Assembly (NCBI GenBank): GCA_947652115.1
Contig: OX393574.1
Span: 11,357,512-11,421,511 of the forward strand
Source: Blastomussa wellsi
Taxonomy: Eukaryota > Cnidaria > Anthozoa > Scleractinia > Plerogyridae
Reading direction: 5' to 3'
DNA: 64,000 bases
The position numbers and the translations under genes were made by a program. The stretch's first letter is position 1, and every line of letters begins with the position of its first letter. Positions 10,051 to 21,311 of the stretch are shown in pieces. Below the pieces are notes generated by a model. It ran no database searches. It was not told where the DNA came from and saw only the letters and a program-made list of their open reading frames with translations.

Positions 10051-10054
10051 TTAA

Positions 10055-10950
10055 AAGATACTATTTTTTTCTTTTTATTTCGTCACGTGAAACCCACTAA
10101 ACGACTCATGTTTATTTGGCCAAACATGTTGGCATTCTTTCACTGGATACCTTGAGTGAGACAAAAATCTTGTCTTGGGAAGCGGGACGTTGATCATCCT
10201 GCCCTTCCAAGTGAAATTATTTCCTAATTGCACAAGTATACTATTTGATAACCTTTTAATATCATAAGTGACAAATTACGCTCACAATCGTGGTTTTTTG
10301 ACTTGTTTATTGTATCGAGAAATTTCGCTCCGAACGTTGAGATGGCAATTTTCTACTTTCACATATGAAATTACAAATTAACGCTGAAATTTCGCGCTAA
10401 AATTAATTGTCATCCACGACATATTATGAGTAAAACTTAATCCGTCAAAAATGGCCTACATAATTGCATGAACACTCGATCCCTCACTCAGGCTCTTAGC
10501 CCAGAGTTCAGCATAGGCCCTTGATGGCTTGAGTTCTCCATCTGCTCATGTCTTGGGCCATGCCAACCTTCCAGTTGTGGTCCAGGTGCCGGTCCAAGTG
10601 TGATGCCAACTCCTCATTTCAGCCTCCACACCCCGCGCCTCCAAGAGTTCATTGGAACAACCATCGGGTCTCTTCCTCTTACACTGGGGGTTCCATCGCA
10701 GTGCCTACGGGATGATGTGGTTTACCACTTTCCTCAAGTATGGCCAAACATCAACCTCGTTCCCAGGGTCTCTCTCTTCCCGTCCCCTGGCGGGAATTGG
10801 CTTGGCCAAACATTAGCACATTTGAAAGACCTGTGAAGACTGGATTGGACATTTGGACGTTACCGGGCTGGCCACGATGACTGATCGGACTGGAAATGTA
10901 ATGCGAGGGTCAAATTGCCAAATCAAACAAAGACTTGATCTCTAAAACAA
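10055..10950. other. Intergenic, no gene recognised
   Basis: No coding signal. It contains a fragment AACCTCGTTCCCAGGGTC at about 10752, similar to the ends of the foldback elements at 11089-11257. Confidence 0.4.
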
Positions 10951-10951
10951 A

Positions 10952-11026
10952 CTATATAATTTTGTTTTATCAACTGGGTTGATAATGTGAATTGGCCACC
11001 ATAAAGAGATTCGAGAGCTGACGTTT
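10952..11026. mobile_element. Remnant of the Penelope-like terminus
   Basis: Matches the terminal block of the element at 4621-4860 and 37198-37268: GTTTTATCAACTGGGTTG, then TTGGCCACCATAAAGAG and GAGAGCTGACGTTT, with scattered substitutions. It stops before the hammerhead core. Confidence 0.75.
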
Positions 11027-11088
11027 AAACAGGAAAGGATGGAAACTTGCGTTTTATATATTTCACTTGATTAAAATAGCGAAAGAAA

Positions 11089-11166
11089 CAATCTCGTTCC
11101 CATAGCCCGCTTTTCTTTTGGTCAGCACTAAAAAATAAAGAAAAGCGGGCTCTGGGGACGAGATTG
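11089..11166. mobile_element. 78-bp foldback element with 9-bp target duplication
   Basis: The arms CAATCTCGTTCCCATAGCCC and GGGCTCTGGGGACGAGATTG continue inward with GCTTTTCTT/AAGAAAAGC, leaving a loop of about 20 bases. It is flanked by exact 9-bp direct repeats CGAAAGAAA (11080-11088 and 11167-11175). A 9-bp duplication fits Mutator-like transposases. Confidence 0.75.
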
Positions 11167-11181
11167 CGAAAGAAAGGGAAA

Positions 11182-11257
11182 CAATCTTGTTACCAGAGTC
11201 AACCGACTCCTCGGTCACCGCTGACCGAGGAGCCCGTTGACTCTGGGAACGAGATTG
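11182..11257. mobile_element. 76-bp foldback element, sister of the one at 11089
   Basis: It has the same outer ends (CAATCTTGTTACCAGAGTC / GACTCTGGGAACGAGATTG) but a different inner stem (CTCCTCGGTCA / TGACCGAGGAG). The flanks AAAGGGAAA and AAAAGGAAA are a 9-bp duplication with one mismatch. It lies only 15 bp from its sister. Confidence 0.7.
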
Positions 11258-12405
11258 AAAAGGAAACAAACAAAGGAAAAATAAACACTGTGAAGTGACA
11301 GGCATGGCACGTACGAAACGTGATGTCAGACTTGGGACGATGAAAAAATAAACCGCATTCAGCCCTCTTGAAACGAAGTGAACAATTTCTTTTAACAAGG
11401 TGAGTCAAGTGTCTGTGGAAACGGAGATGAAACAAAACTAACAAATCCATTCACCACGAAAATGTGCGTAAACAAGGCTAAAATACTTCACATTTAAATT
11501 TTTTCTTGTGCGATGAGGTCTGATCTCAACTCAAGACTTGAGGTCATGCTTGACGGAGAACATGCATGCTCCGCTACGTTGCTTTCGTGACAATTTGTCA
11601 GGTTATCTCCGGTTTATTTTCCCAGCCGCCTACGATACCCACCCTCGCCATAGAGTTACGTTCTCAGAAGGAATACAAAATACACGTCTCCAAACAATCC
11701 AGACATGCAAAAAGACCATCGCTGAAGATGAAAATGCCTACGGCTTTTTTGACGATGATTTCGTTGGCAGCTGACGTTTAAATAGCAACTGATTTGATTT
11801 ACCGTCAATTATATCCAATTATCTGCTTCGAGCGTCACCAATTTTGCATATATCACAAAATACGCAAATTTGCTACTTCCGTTAACAAATTTTCGCGGAG
11901 ATACATGCGCCATGTTTATTTTAGCAGAGTGACCTTGTTTAAGGTAAAGTTCTAAGCTATTAATCAACGTTATAAGATTTTCATAATCACTGCTAGCTGT
12001 TTACTCTATAAATGAGAATGTCAAAAATTCCGTCCCATTGTGCGGTCGAGTGGGTTCACACAAGATCTTATCTCAACCTGCATTTATCACAGTTCGATCC
12101 ACGCATCCATCAAATGTTTCCTGCAGATATCGCAGCGGTGTCTGGGTTAAATCTATTTCCTTCAGATTTGGTTCCAAACAGCAAATCGGGAAGCTTCAGG
12201 CCACTTCATCTGGATTTTGGTAACCGTTATCCCTCACAAACCCGGCTTCAGGCGTAGCATTAATTCTTGACGACAAATCCTGTCACACCTTGGCCGACAC
12301 TGAGCTGATACGTATACGTTTTAAGATAAACAGAACCTCATAACGTTTTGCTTGGTCAAAGAGCCGTAATCTGCTAGCTTTTGTCATTGTGTTGTTCCAC
12401 TGAAG
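11258..12405. other. Upstream region of GPCR 1
   Basis: No repeat or coding exon recognised; presumed 5' flank and UTR of the receptor gene at 12406. No TATA box or splice acceptor could be assigned with confidence. Confidence 0.4.
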
Positions 12406-14061
12406 ATGCAGCTGACCGCCACTGTAAACACTAGTGGCGTTTGGACGCGCGCTGAAACTACGCTAAATACAACGACGGAAACGCCGGGTTCGGTGGACCT
12501 GCGCGTGCCGAGATTTTGCGTTTTCGTTCCGATCTTTCTCTTTAGCGTTACTGGCAACACGCTAGTTATTTTGACTGTTGTTTTGCTGCGGAAAATGAAG
12601 ACTGTACCAATGATCTTTATAGCGAATTTAGCGGCCTGTGACTTGACTACCACCGTGTCCAGCATTGCCTTCGATCTGCCCGAGTATGAACTTGGTTACT
12701 GGCCGTATGGAGGAGTTCTTTGCAAGATTATATGGCCGCTGGCAACATTTTCCACGAATGCAGCTGCACTGACTCTTGTGGCCATATCCGTCGATAGGTA
12801 CGTCTCGATAATTTGCCCTCTTAACATGCAGTACCGGATAACGAAAGGAAAGTGCTTTAGGATTATCGCAGCGATTCACTTTTGCTCCGCTCTTGCCGTT
12901 GTGCCTTACATCGTGATTCTGAAGTACAATGCATCGACCCCGCACAGCGCCAGCTGTGACGAAAATTGGCCGGATGGGTACAGCCTGGATAAGGTCTACA
13001 CCGTTGTTCTGTTTGTGTTACAATACGGCCTTCCATTGATTGTTATGAGCCTGGTTTATATACGGATTGGGCTCAAGCTTTGTAAAAACACCGGCAAGGC
13101 AGCCGAGCTCAGCGCTGGCAAGACGAACAGGCCACGCATTTCGACACCCAGCTCAGGGCAGACATTGCAGCCAAGCGTCGCAGACAAAGCAAAGAATTCG
13201 CTTCATAAGCGAAAACGACAAAACGAGAAAACTGCCAAAATGTTGCTGTTCGTTGTCGTTATTTTTTTGTTGTTTATGATGCCTCACCAGTTGTTATGGC
13301 TTAGTAACGAATACGCTAGTCACACGGAAGGCTTTAAACAGAACCAAGACCTCATAGTGTTTGTATGCCGGGCATTTACCTACGCAAACTCTGTATTGAA
13401 CGCCATAATCTACGGTGTGTGTAATGGGAATTTTCGCCGCGGTGTTCTATCAATTGTTAAATGCCAATGTACCAAAGCCAGTCAGAGGAATCAGGAAAGA
13501 CAAGCCAAGAGAAGCGAAACAATGTTCTCCGCAAACTTTCGCCAACAGCATGACTCCTGTAGAAGTGAGACATCGACTTTTGACTCAGCCGGGGGTATGA
13601 GAGAAAACAGTGCTCGTCCTGGTGAAAGAATGGGTGGAATTATACGCGATCGTAATGGCAACGCCATTGCAAATGGCATTAAAAGCTCGGGGACAAAGCC
13701 AGCTCATGAGGTACACTCAAAATCTCCAAGTAAAAGCTTCACGGCAAGAGATGAATCGTCTAAAAATGCCACCTTCCACTCTCCGACTAACGAGCACCAA
13801 CACGAACAATCTGCAAAGTTGGTCACTCATAAATCTTACTTCGATAATGCGTCTAGATCGATCGTGCCAGAAAACGACACTTTGCACTGGCTCAGCGAAA
13901 CAGAGGCGTTGTTAAACAGACTTTGCAGAGAGCTTGACAACACAACAGGAGAGAAAAGACTCCCACCACAAGAGCAACAGGAAATTTCACTCCCTAAAGA
14001 AAACGCGGACAAACATCTGTTGCGCGCGATGTTCAGCGAGGAAAAAGAAACTATCCTCTAA
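12406..14061 (+). CDS. Class A GPCR 1, neuropeptide FF/Y-receptor-like, 551 aa
   Basis: A single-exon seven-transmembrane receptor. The N-terminus carries sequons (NTSG, NTTT). TM1 has GN (50-51), TM2 LAACD (Asp79), ECL1 W99 with Cys106, TM3 DRY (130-132), ECL2 CDENWP (Cys184). TM5 follows KVYTVVLF, a neuropeptide-FF-receptor-like stretch, with Pro210. TM6 has FLLFMMPHQLLW and TM7 CRAFTYANSVLNAIIY. Odd points are His158 where class A has Trp4.50, Met291 where it has the toggle Trp6.48, and NAxxY (Ala333) instead of NPxxY. The cytoplasmic tail is about 210 residues, has a Cys-x-Cys palmitoylation candidate (VKCQC) and ends in KETIL, a class I PDZ ligand. Ligand unknown; a peptide is inferred. 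It is the most divergent of the six related receptors here. Confidence 0.93.
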   Translation: MQLTATVNTSGVWTRAETTLNTTTETPGSVDLRVPRFCVFVPIFLFSVTGNTLVILTVVLLRKMKTVPMIFIANLAACDLTTTVSSIAFDLPEYELGYWPYGGVLCKIIWPLATFSTNAAALTLVAISVDRYVSIICPLNMQYRITKGKCFRIIAAIHFCSALAVVPYIVILKYNASTPHSASCDENWPDGYSLDKVYTVVLFVLQYGLPLIVMSLVYIRIGLKLCKNTGKAAELSAGKTNRPRISTPSSGQTLQPSVADKAKNSLHKRKRQNEKTAKMLLFVVVIFLLFMMPHQLLWLSNEYASHTEGFKQNQDLIVFVCRAFTYANSVLNAIIYGVCNGNFRRGVLSIVKCQCTKASQRNQERQAKRSETMFSANFRQQHDSCRSETSTFDSAGGMRENSARPGERMGGIIRDRNGNAIANGIKSSGTKPAHEVHSKSPSKSFTARDESSKNATFHSPTNEHQHEQSAKLVTHKSYFDNASRSIVPENDTLHWLSETEALLNRLCRELDNTTGEKRLPPQEQQEISLPKENADKHLLRAMFSEEKETIL

Positions 14062-16565
14062 ACAGACAAAAAACAATGTGGTATAAGTAAGTACGTTTTA
14101 AAACCATTTGCAGGTTCGAGGGAGTTTTTTTGTTCGGAGAGAAAGAGATGGAACGGATCGGTGCAGATGAGTGCTAATCGGATGGAAATTATCGAGCGTG
14201 CAGGGTTGACTGACAAAAGCCGTGCTCCGGACGAAGCACATCTCCTGTACATTTTCGTCAAGTTCAAAGTTTATAGCTTAGAGCTAACTTGAAGCCTGTG
14301 AATTCATTGGTAACACTGAAAGACGCTTGTACGTTTCTTGAAATGACTACTGCTTTCAAATTACAGGAAAATTACAGGCACGATTTTTCAATTCCATTTC
14401 CTGAATGCAATGTTTGCATTGGTTTTCGCAATCATATTTCATTAACGATCAATCTCTGTCTTATAGCTGCCGACATGTTTATTTGCAAATGGCTTGGTTC
14501 ACTCTGTCAATATACAGATACACAACTAGCTAACTTTGCAGAGACTAACATTTGTTCAAAACTCGTTTCGAAACACGACTAATGAATTGCAAGAGGGCAA
14601 TATGTTTTTGAAACCATACTGTTTTCTGTCACACGACAGCTCTTCATAACGTTTTATACAATTTGCCCAGAAAAATTAATTTATCTATTTAAAAAAACAC
14701 TGTTTAAACAGAGATTTTTACAAAACCAAATCAGTAATTAATTACAAGGGATAAGGTTAATTTTTAAGGTGTATATTTCAGTGCTTCGTAATTGATACGT
14801 CTCGTTTTAAAACTAACTCATAAGATGTCATATGTTAGAAAGACTTGTTTATACTTGATTCTAATAAATAAATTGGGTTATAAATTTCGTTAGCGTTCCA
14901 TAATTGTGGCAAAGTTATATAAACGATAAAACTTTTCTGTTTGTTTCGTTTAGCACTGCTTCACTTCAGTTCAGTTTAGCACTGCTTCGGTTCAGAACAA
15001 AACAATAGCTGAAATTAATTGAGAATTAAACAAAGAACGCTTTGAAAACTTGAATAAACAACACCACAATGGAGGTCAAAGCTTATCGATCATTTCATTC
15101 TTTTCTAAGACGCGGAATACGACTTTTAAAAATGATAAAATTACAAAATCATTTGCCGCACGGGAAAGATATCAAACAGCGATAAATCACTGACGGGCCG
15201 GTTCGCTTTCCTCGAGTGAACTTGTGCTCTAAGATTTTTATGTGAGTTTTCGAGTTAATATCACAATAAAAGAAAACAATTAGAAGTGCGCTGAAAATGT
15301 ATTTACTTTTCTTTTTCATTAGAGCACGCAATTAAGTTTGCAATTGAGCTCGGTTTAAATTATTAAAAGACACTTTAAAAACTTCCTCGGCTTCTGAAGG
15401 AAATGTGCATCATTAAGCCGATCGATAACAAAGGTCGTAGAGGTCGATTGCCCTGATGAAAAAATTAAAACATCTACGCTTAGAATTCCGTAGCAAAACG
15501 AAAGCTGTCAGGGTTTTACTAAACAAGATTATTTCGTTACCGTTAATTTATGCTGCGCTTGACAGGCGAAATAGAACAGCGATTTCTTCGCGGTAAGCGC
15601 GCTCGGTCGATTCAGATTGATTCTACAGTTATTGGATAACATCTCGCACCAGAAAACTAATGAGCGAGCGCAATTCCCGGATAACAAAAGCTAAATTTAC
15701 AAAACGCCATAAAATATTACGTTTGTTAAAAGAATTTTTGCACGAAATTCGTCGTTTCGCGTTTCATACAGGGGGTGACAGCTCTAACAAACGCTGTTTG
15801 AGCAGTACCGTCCTCCCCAAAATCTGGAATATCGTCCCGAATATTTGGGAGAAATTCCCCCAAAAAATCTCAAAATTCCTGAAATTATAACTTTATCACT
15901 TTGTGTTTCCCTGAAAATTTTCCAGGTCTCCCGATTTCCGGCAAAATCTTCAGATTCCCGAAAGAATTTTGATTTTCCCCCTAAACATCCCTTCTTAGAG
16001 TTGACACCGCCCGTGTTACCAATATTTAGGCCACTTGGCACTCACGCTTATTTGCGCTCAAGACGTCGGAAGACTGTACTAACCTTTCAATACTTTTGTG
16101 TTTTTTTTTTCTGGGGGGGGGGGGGTTAAGAACGGAGCGGTTTTTAGAAGAGAAACTCGACTGTGTTTTGAGCAATTTATTTGTGGTTTCCGCGTTAAAT
16201 GAAAAACAGCAGTTTTCTCGTTTAAGATAAAGATGGCGGTTAATTCCTTTGTAGCTTTGGATGCCACTGCTTGCTGATTTATATTCTCGATATAAAAATT
16301 GCGGAATAAAACTGATCTTAATTACTCGCGGGCTTCGTACACGTACAAGGTTCCCGTCTTGAAATTACAACAATGACAACTCTATGTATTTGGCGCATTT
16401 CGGAACGACAAACCAGGACTTAAAACTATGGTTCTAATAGTAAGGGCAGAGGTAATTTGCAAGAAAATCATAACCGTGAAGGAGGTTTGGATACCCGATC
16501 TTAATTAGCATAGATTTTGACGATTTTATTTCTCCGTTTACTCCTTAGTTTTTCTTTCGATCGAG
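14062..16565. other. Intergenic between GPCR 1 and a MITE
   Basis: No gene recognised. A short direct duplication (TTTAGCACTGCTTC twice) lies at about 14950-14993, and a T-run followed by a G-run at 16098-16127. AT-rich with frequent stops in all frames. Confidence 0.4.
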
Positions 16566-16567
16566 AA

Positions 16568-16719
16568 GATATATCAAGCACTCGAGACAGTGTTTCATCG
16601 GCTATCCAAACACCTCGAAGTTCGTTAAAAATACTCCGCTGCGCGTCGTATTGTCAACTCTCCTCTCGCGCGGTGTTTGGATGTCCCGATGAAACACTGT
16701 CTCTCGTGTTTGATATATT
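16568..16719. mobile_element. 152-bp foldback MITE
   Basis: The arms GATATATCAAGCACTCGAGA ... CAGTGTTTCATCGG ... ATCCAAACACC and GGTGTTTGGAT ... CCGATGAAACACTGTCTC ... TTGATATAT pair for about 45 bp. A related copy lies at 61870-61991 (ATATCAAACACGATAGACAG, then TGTTTCATCAC). Confidence 0.7.
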
Positions 16720-19700
16720 ACTTCACTGTTCGATGTCCAAAACGTTTTGCAAATTGAGGTAGTGACTAAACCTCCTGAAGAACAAGAGACTTCAGCTGCG
16801 AACGGAAGACATGGATCCTAATTTATGGCTGCAAATAATTTGGAATATAAACTTAAAGTATGATAAAGCCGATTCAATTGTGGGACGAGGCTGCAAGATG
16901 AGGGTGTGTTTTGGTTTCTTCAGAGTAAACATACGTTTTAATTATGGCTAGTTTTGGTAATAAGTGGTCAACACAAACGTTACATAGAAGTAAAGAAACT
17001 TTTTCCTTCGCCTGTGAACAGAGGCTCCGCGGGTGGGTTGGGTGGGTAGGGAACGGTGCCCAACTTCCCCCGACCCACCCCTGTCTAGCCGGAGCCTGCT
17101 CGCAGGCTACTTTTCCTAAGTTTATCTAACCATGAACTCGTCATTGCTTATTTACCGCATTGAGAAAAACACTTCGCGGTTTGCTCCTTTAATTCAAGAT
17201 AATTACATCTTGCGATTTTGAAACATTGGAACGTGACACCGTAACTTTGAGAATATTTGGACAATGACAATGGAACTTGCGAGTATACAGTAGTCTAAAA
17301 ATCCACATTTTGAAACTGGTGACGTGAGTAACAACGTCATACACGTAGTAATTACGTCATGCTGTTCAAACAGCCGCCATCTTGGATCCGCAATTACGTC
17401 ACTTCCGCCAGAAGTCATAGAACCACCAAAAACTACTTTAAAATCAACAAAACATTGCTAAAAGTTCTAAAATTGTAAAAATAACTGCACTAAAGTCAAT
17501 TTTTGTTAAAGGAGCTAAGTCATCGTTTGTGCCTGGCACTTTGAAAAATTTAGCCTAATTTTTTTTTAGAATCGTCATTTCCAATCCGTTTCAATCTTCC
17601 CCATCCTCAGCCCTTTTTGTTCCTTTTTGGTTTAGTATCACTCTTTTGTTGTTGTTCCTTAGCAAACTATTATTTTTAGGTTTCCTGCATTTTAAGGGTA
17701 ATTTATGCTGTCGAAGAAATGACTCAAAATATCGTGGCGTAGCTCCAAAACGGTTGTCATAGCAACGTCCAGTTCCGGACACAATGACTTGTCATATCAA
17801 GTTGTTCCCAGATAAAGTGTAGATAAAGTCGGAAAATTTCGAGCCTTCAGCATGGCGCTAGAGTGACCAGATATTTTCCACAGTTCAAAAATATTCTGAA
17901 TCGTGTAATGTCCTCCTCGCACTCCCACACGACAAACGTGTAAATCAGTTGCTGTTGGTTTTGTATTTTATGTAACTGATGTTTTTTACCGTATATAAAT
18001 AAAGTTAAGGTATGTATGTATGTTTGAAAATCGAACTGGAACTTAAAACTTTAAAACCACCCTTTTTTTTTCGTTCGATACCTCAGTCTTTCTCTCGCTT
18101 GCGCTTAAACCCATAGAGACGAACGCGAAAGCAAACGCAGCGAGCGTGAGCAGCGCATGTGCCCGGTTGTTCTTATCTTTGCTGCACTTCCTTGGCCCTT
18201 GACTGTGGTCCCCATATGGTCCGACATTCTTCTTACTCACCACAGCGCCCCTCTTTCGTGTGCTTTCAATCGGCAAACAATCAACAATACCTCATTGCGT
18301 TTATAGAATGTTGTGTACATTTCGATATAAATCAACAAGTTCAGTTATAGTTCCAGTTTACACTGATGAAAGATTTAGAAATTGCTTTTCAGTTTACGCG
18401 GCAATCTCTGTTCATCAGAAATCTAAAACAAAAACTGTTGTGACAACAGATGACAAAAAGGATTTCGTCGTTTTTGCCTTAAAGCAGTTTGAATTGAGTT
18501 CACTTATCATCAACATCGCCGCTAATGTACGTAATCAGGATCGCTTTCGTATACCTATTGAAAGTCTGTTTAGCACAAGAGATAAACGGTGCAATTATTT
18601 TGCATTTAAAAAGAAGAAAACCATTTCTATACCTAACTGAAATGCCCATGGTCTCTCGAAAGCGCGTTCGAGTTGCGTTTTGTAGCCAGATTCACAAACA
18701 GAAAAAGTTAATTTGAAGTTGTTTATTTTTGGTTTGTGTTAGCGAACACGGAAAATATATAATCAGTGCAATTTCGATAAAATTTAAGCTCTATAAAATT
18801 TCCGTTCTCGATAAAATTTCCGTTTGGAATTTGAAGGGTTTTTGACTGCAGTGAAATTGATCTGAGTTTTAACTGAATGAAAACGCAGAGTATAATATAG
18901 AGTTGATAACGCAGATGAAACCAATGGAATTAAATTGAGGGTCTCGCATATTAGAGTAGTGGTTATTAATGACAATGAGAAAATGGCACGATTTCAAATA
19001 CATAGCAATGATGGTAAAGCAATCAAACTGGAAAAGTTAAATAAACGCAAGCCAATGAATCTTTAATTTGATGTGCGTGATCCAGGGATATTCTTAAGTG
19101 ATAACTTAATTAGTTAATTGAATAATTGTACATTTAATTTGTTTGTTTTTGTTCGCGCCCATTCATAATTTATTCAATATCCTTGAGCGTGCTTCGGCAT
19201 AGGAACTGCTTAAAAACATCAAAATATCCATTCCGTGCGTAATACGTATAAGGTTGTTTTTATCTATGACCTTGGTATAAACACCTTCAAAATAAACTTT
19301 CATATCTTTTAATGATCAAAGTGGAATGGTCTGGAATTGATTGTCAGTCAAAGAGTACTACCCTTAATTAGAATAGTTTTGGAATAGATCGCGCTCATTC
19401 TCGATCTTATAATACCCTAAATGCTATAAACTTTTTTCCTGAAATTGATCTTTACTTTTTTAGCAAGAAACTAATATTCTTGACGCAAATTAGCTTGATT
19501 TTTCCTTGACTAAAAGCAAAAATATGTTCTTGAATTTTGACTAGACGGATGGTTATGGTAGTGAGCCTATAAGACCCACTTTACGGAACAACATTTATGT
19601 CATTCAACGGGATAAAATTACCTAGTTATGAGTGTGTAAACACGTAGTCGAGTCGCTTCGCTGATTTTGACATCCTGCTTGTCCGTCTTTTTCACCTTTG

Positions 19701-19847
19701 GGGTTTGCGGAAAGTGATCGCGAAGAAAAATATGGTTATATAGAGTAACTGATGCTGAAGGATTTGTGAATTCTTTTAGGGATTGCTACGAGTCGCAACT
19801 CACTTTTGATCTCTTGATTGAGAACTTTTGATCGCGTCGAAGGCAAG
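16720..19847. other. Intergenic upstream of GPCR 2
   Basis: No gene recognised. A GC-rich foldback-like patch at 17030-17102 includes GAGCCTGCTCGCAGGCTAC, which I recall as a dispersed cnidarian repeat end. A short tandem pair of ATAAAATTTCCGTT lies near 18794-18822. The 126-codon open frame at 18260-18640 has no recognisable domain. Confidence 0.4.
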
Positions 19848-21311
19848 ATGAACTCAACCGAGTCAAGCTTGTATTCGGAGCCTATGGCTTTCAAAGTGAC
19901 GAAGATTTTTTTGTACGCTGTAATTCTTATCCTTAGTTCTGTCGGCAACACGATGGTTATAATAATCATTTGTAGATTTAAACACATGAAACGACTGCCG
20001 GGCAATTTCTTTATCCTGAATCTGGCGCTGTGTGATTTGTTTACTCCACTCATAAGCATTCCCCTCGAGATGGTGTTGGTAGAAAATGAGAACAAATGGG
20101 TTCTTGGACCAGCATTGTGCAAGCTTCTTCCGACAGCGGTGACGTTTTTCACGACGTCTTCGTCTCTCACGCTGGCTGCGATATCACTGGATCGCTATAG
20201 AACCTTGATGCACCCATTTAAACTGCGTTTAGAAAAAAGGACTGTGAAAATTCTCATCGCGCTTGTTCACTGTTCTGCAGGTATATTGGTCATTCCACAC
20301 ATGGTGACCTCGGAATTGTCCCCCACTGTTCAATGTGTAGAAGACTGGCATAACATGTGGCTCCCTAAGATATACACATTTGTTCTATTCTTGGCGCAAT
20401 ACGCGTGTCCGCTCGTCTTCATGGCCGCCATGTACATTTTCGCGGCGCGTAACTTGTTCGTCTCCACGCAACGAGCGCGCAACATTTCCAGTTCGTCTAC
20501 AAATTCAGCAGGAAAGAGGAATGGATCACCAAAACCCGTTATCTACGCACGAAGGGCAAGTTCGCACGACTCCAGCTTGGAGAGACATTTTCGCCAACAC
20601 AATGAACATAACGCACAGGTAACTAAAGTGTTCATTGCAATAGTTATGGTATTCGCTTTGTTCACACTTCCAGTTCAAGTGTTATGGATTTGGGGAGACT
20701 TCGCCGGTGGAGTAAACCATAAACTCTACCCAACCATTGCGGTGATTTGCCGTTTATTCACATACGCGAACAACTGTTTGAATCCAATTATATTCTACAA
20801 GTTTAGCCGCGATTTTCATGAAGGATTTGTAACCTTCTTTAGGTATCCGTCATCTTGTAGAGATGATAGCACATTGACGCGCGCAAATGGTGCATCCACA
20901 CTAGATCGGATTGGAAAGACCAGTCCAACTTGGCTCACACCGCGTGGATCATTGCAAAGCACCCCAAGGCTACTAACGCCACGAGGTTCATTTCAGAGCT
21001 CAAAACAGTCCGTCAGCTTCGCAGGTCAAGAAAAGACATTCCTAGAGAATAAAATGGACCAAAACTTAAACGTCCCTTGTTATGACAGTGAATTCTCTGC
21101 ATTTGACAGTACAAAGTTGGAAAAAAATGACGCGGAGGCTAATCAAACGAGGGATATGATCCAAAAACTGCGTGAAAATCCAGTTTCATCCGAAGGGTGC
21201 GTTTCAAGAGACTGTGATATTTCTATAAAAGTGTTCTTCTACGAATGCGATTTAACCATCGAGTTAGATAAGCTAGAATCATTGTTAGTTCTTCCGCAAA
21301 CAGATTGTTAG
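19848..21311 (+). CDS. Class A GPCR 2, peptide-receptor-like, 487 aa
   Basis: I start at the ATG at 19848 (MNSTES, with a sequon); the 10 in-frame codons upstream contain no ATG. TM1 GN is at 33-34, TM2 LALCD has Asp63, W84 and Cys91 follow, DRY is 115-117, ECL2 Cys163 sits in QCVEDW, Pro188 in TM5 and Tyr196. TM6 reads FALFTLPVQVLW (Thr273 at 6.48, Gln277, Trp280) and TM7 CRLFTYANNCLNPIIF (NPxxF). His141 replaces Trp4.50. The tail contains an internal repeat, LTPRGSLQS and LTPRGSFQS (363-371, 376-384), potential phosphosites, and ends PQTDC. Same orientation as GPCR 1; no introns in the coding region. Ligand unknown. Confidence 0.94.
   Translation: MNSTESSLYSEPMAFKVTKIFLYAVILILSSVGNTMVIIIICRFKHMKRLPGNFFILNLALCDLFTPLISIPLEMVLVENENKWVLGPALCKLLPTAVTFFTTSSSLTLAAISLDRYRTLMHPFKLRLEKRTVKILIALVHCSAGILVIPHMVTSELSPTVQCVEDWHNMWLPKIYTFVLFLAQYACPLVFMAAMYIFAARNLFVSTQRARNISSSSTNSAGKRNGSPKPVIYARRASSHDSSLERHFRQHNEHNAQVTKVFIAIVMVFALFTLPVQVLWIWGDFAGGVNHKLYPTIAVICRLFTYANNCLNPIIFYKFSRDFHEGFVTFFRYPSSCRDDSTLTRANGASTLDRIGKTSPTWLTPRGSLQSTPRLLTPRGSFQSSKQSVSFAGQEKTFLENKMDQNLNVPCYDSEFSAFDSTKLEKNDAEANQTRDMIQKLRENPVSSEGCVSRDCDISIKVFFYECDLTIELDKLESLLVLPQTDC

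Noticed and set aside
16098..16127. T-run/G-run junction as a retrotransposed poly(A) tail
   Set aside because: No element body is recognisable on either side.
18260..18640. 126-codon open frame on the + strand
   Set aside because: No family recognised, overlapping alternative frames of similar quality, AT-rich chance frame likely.
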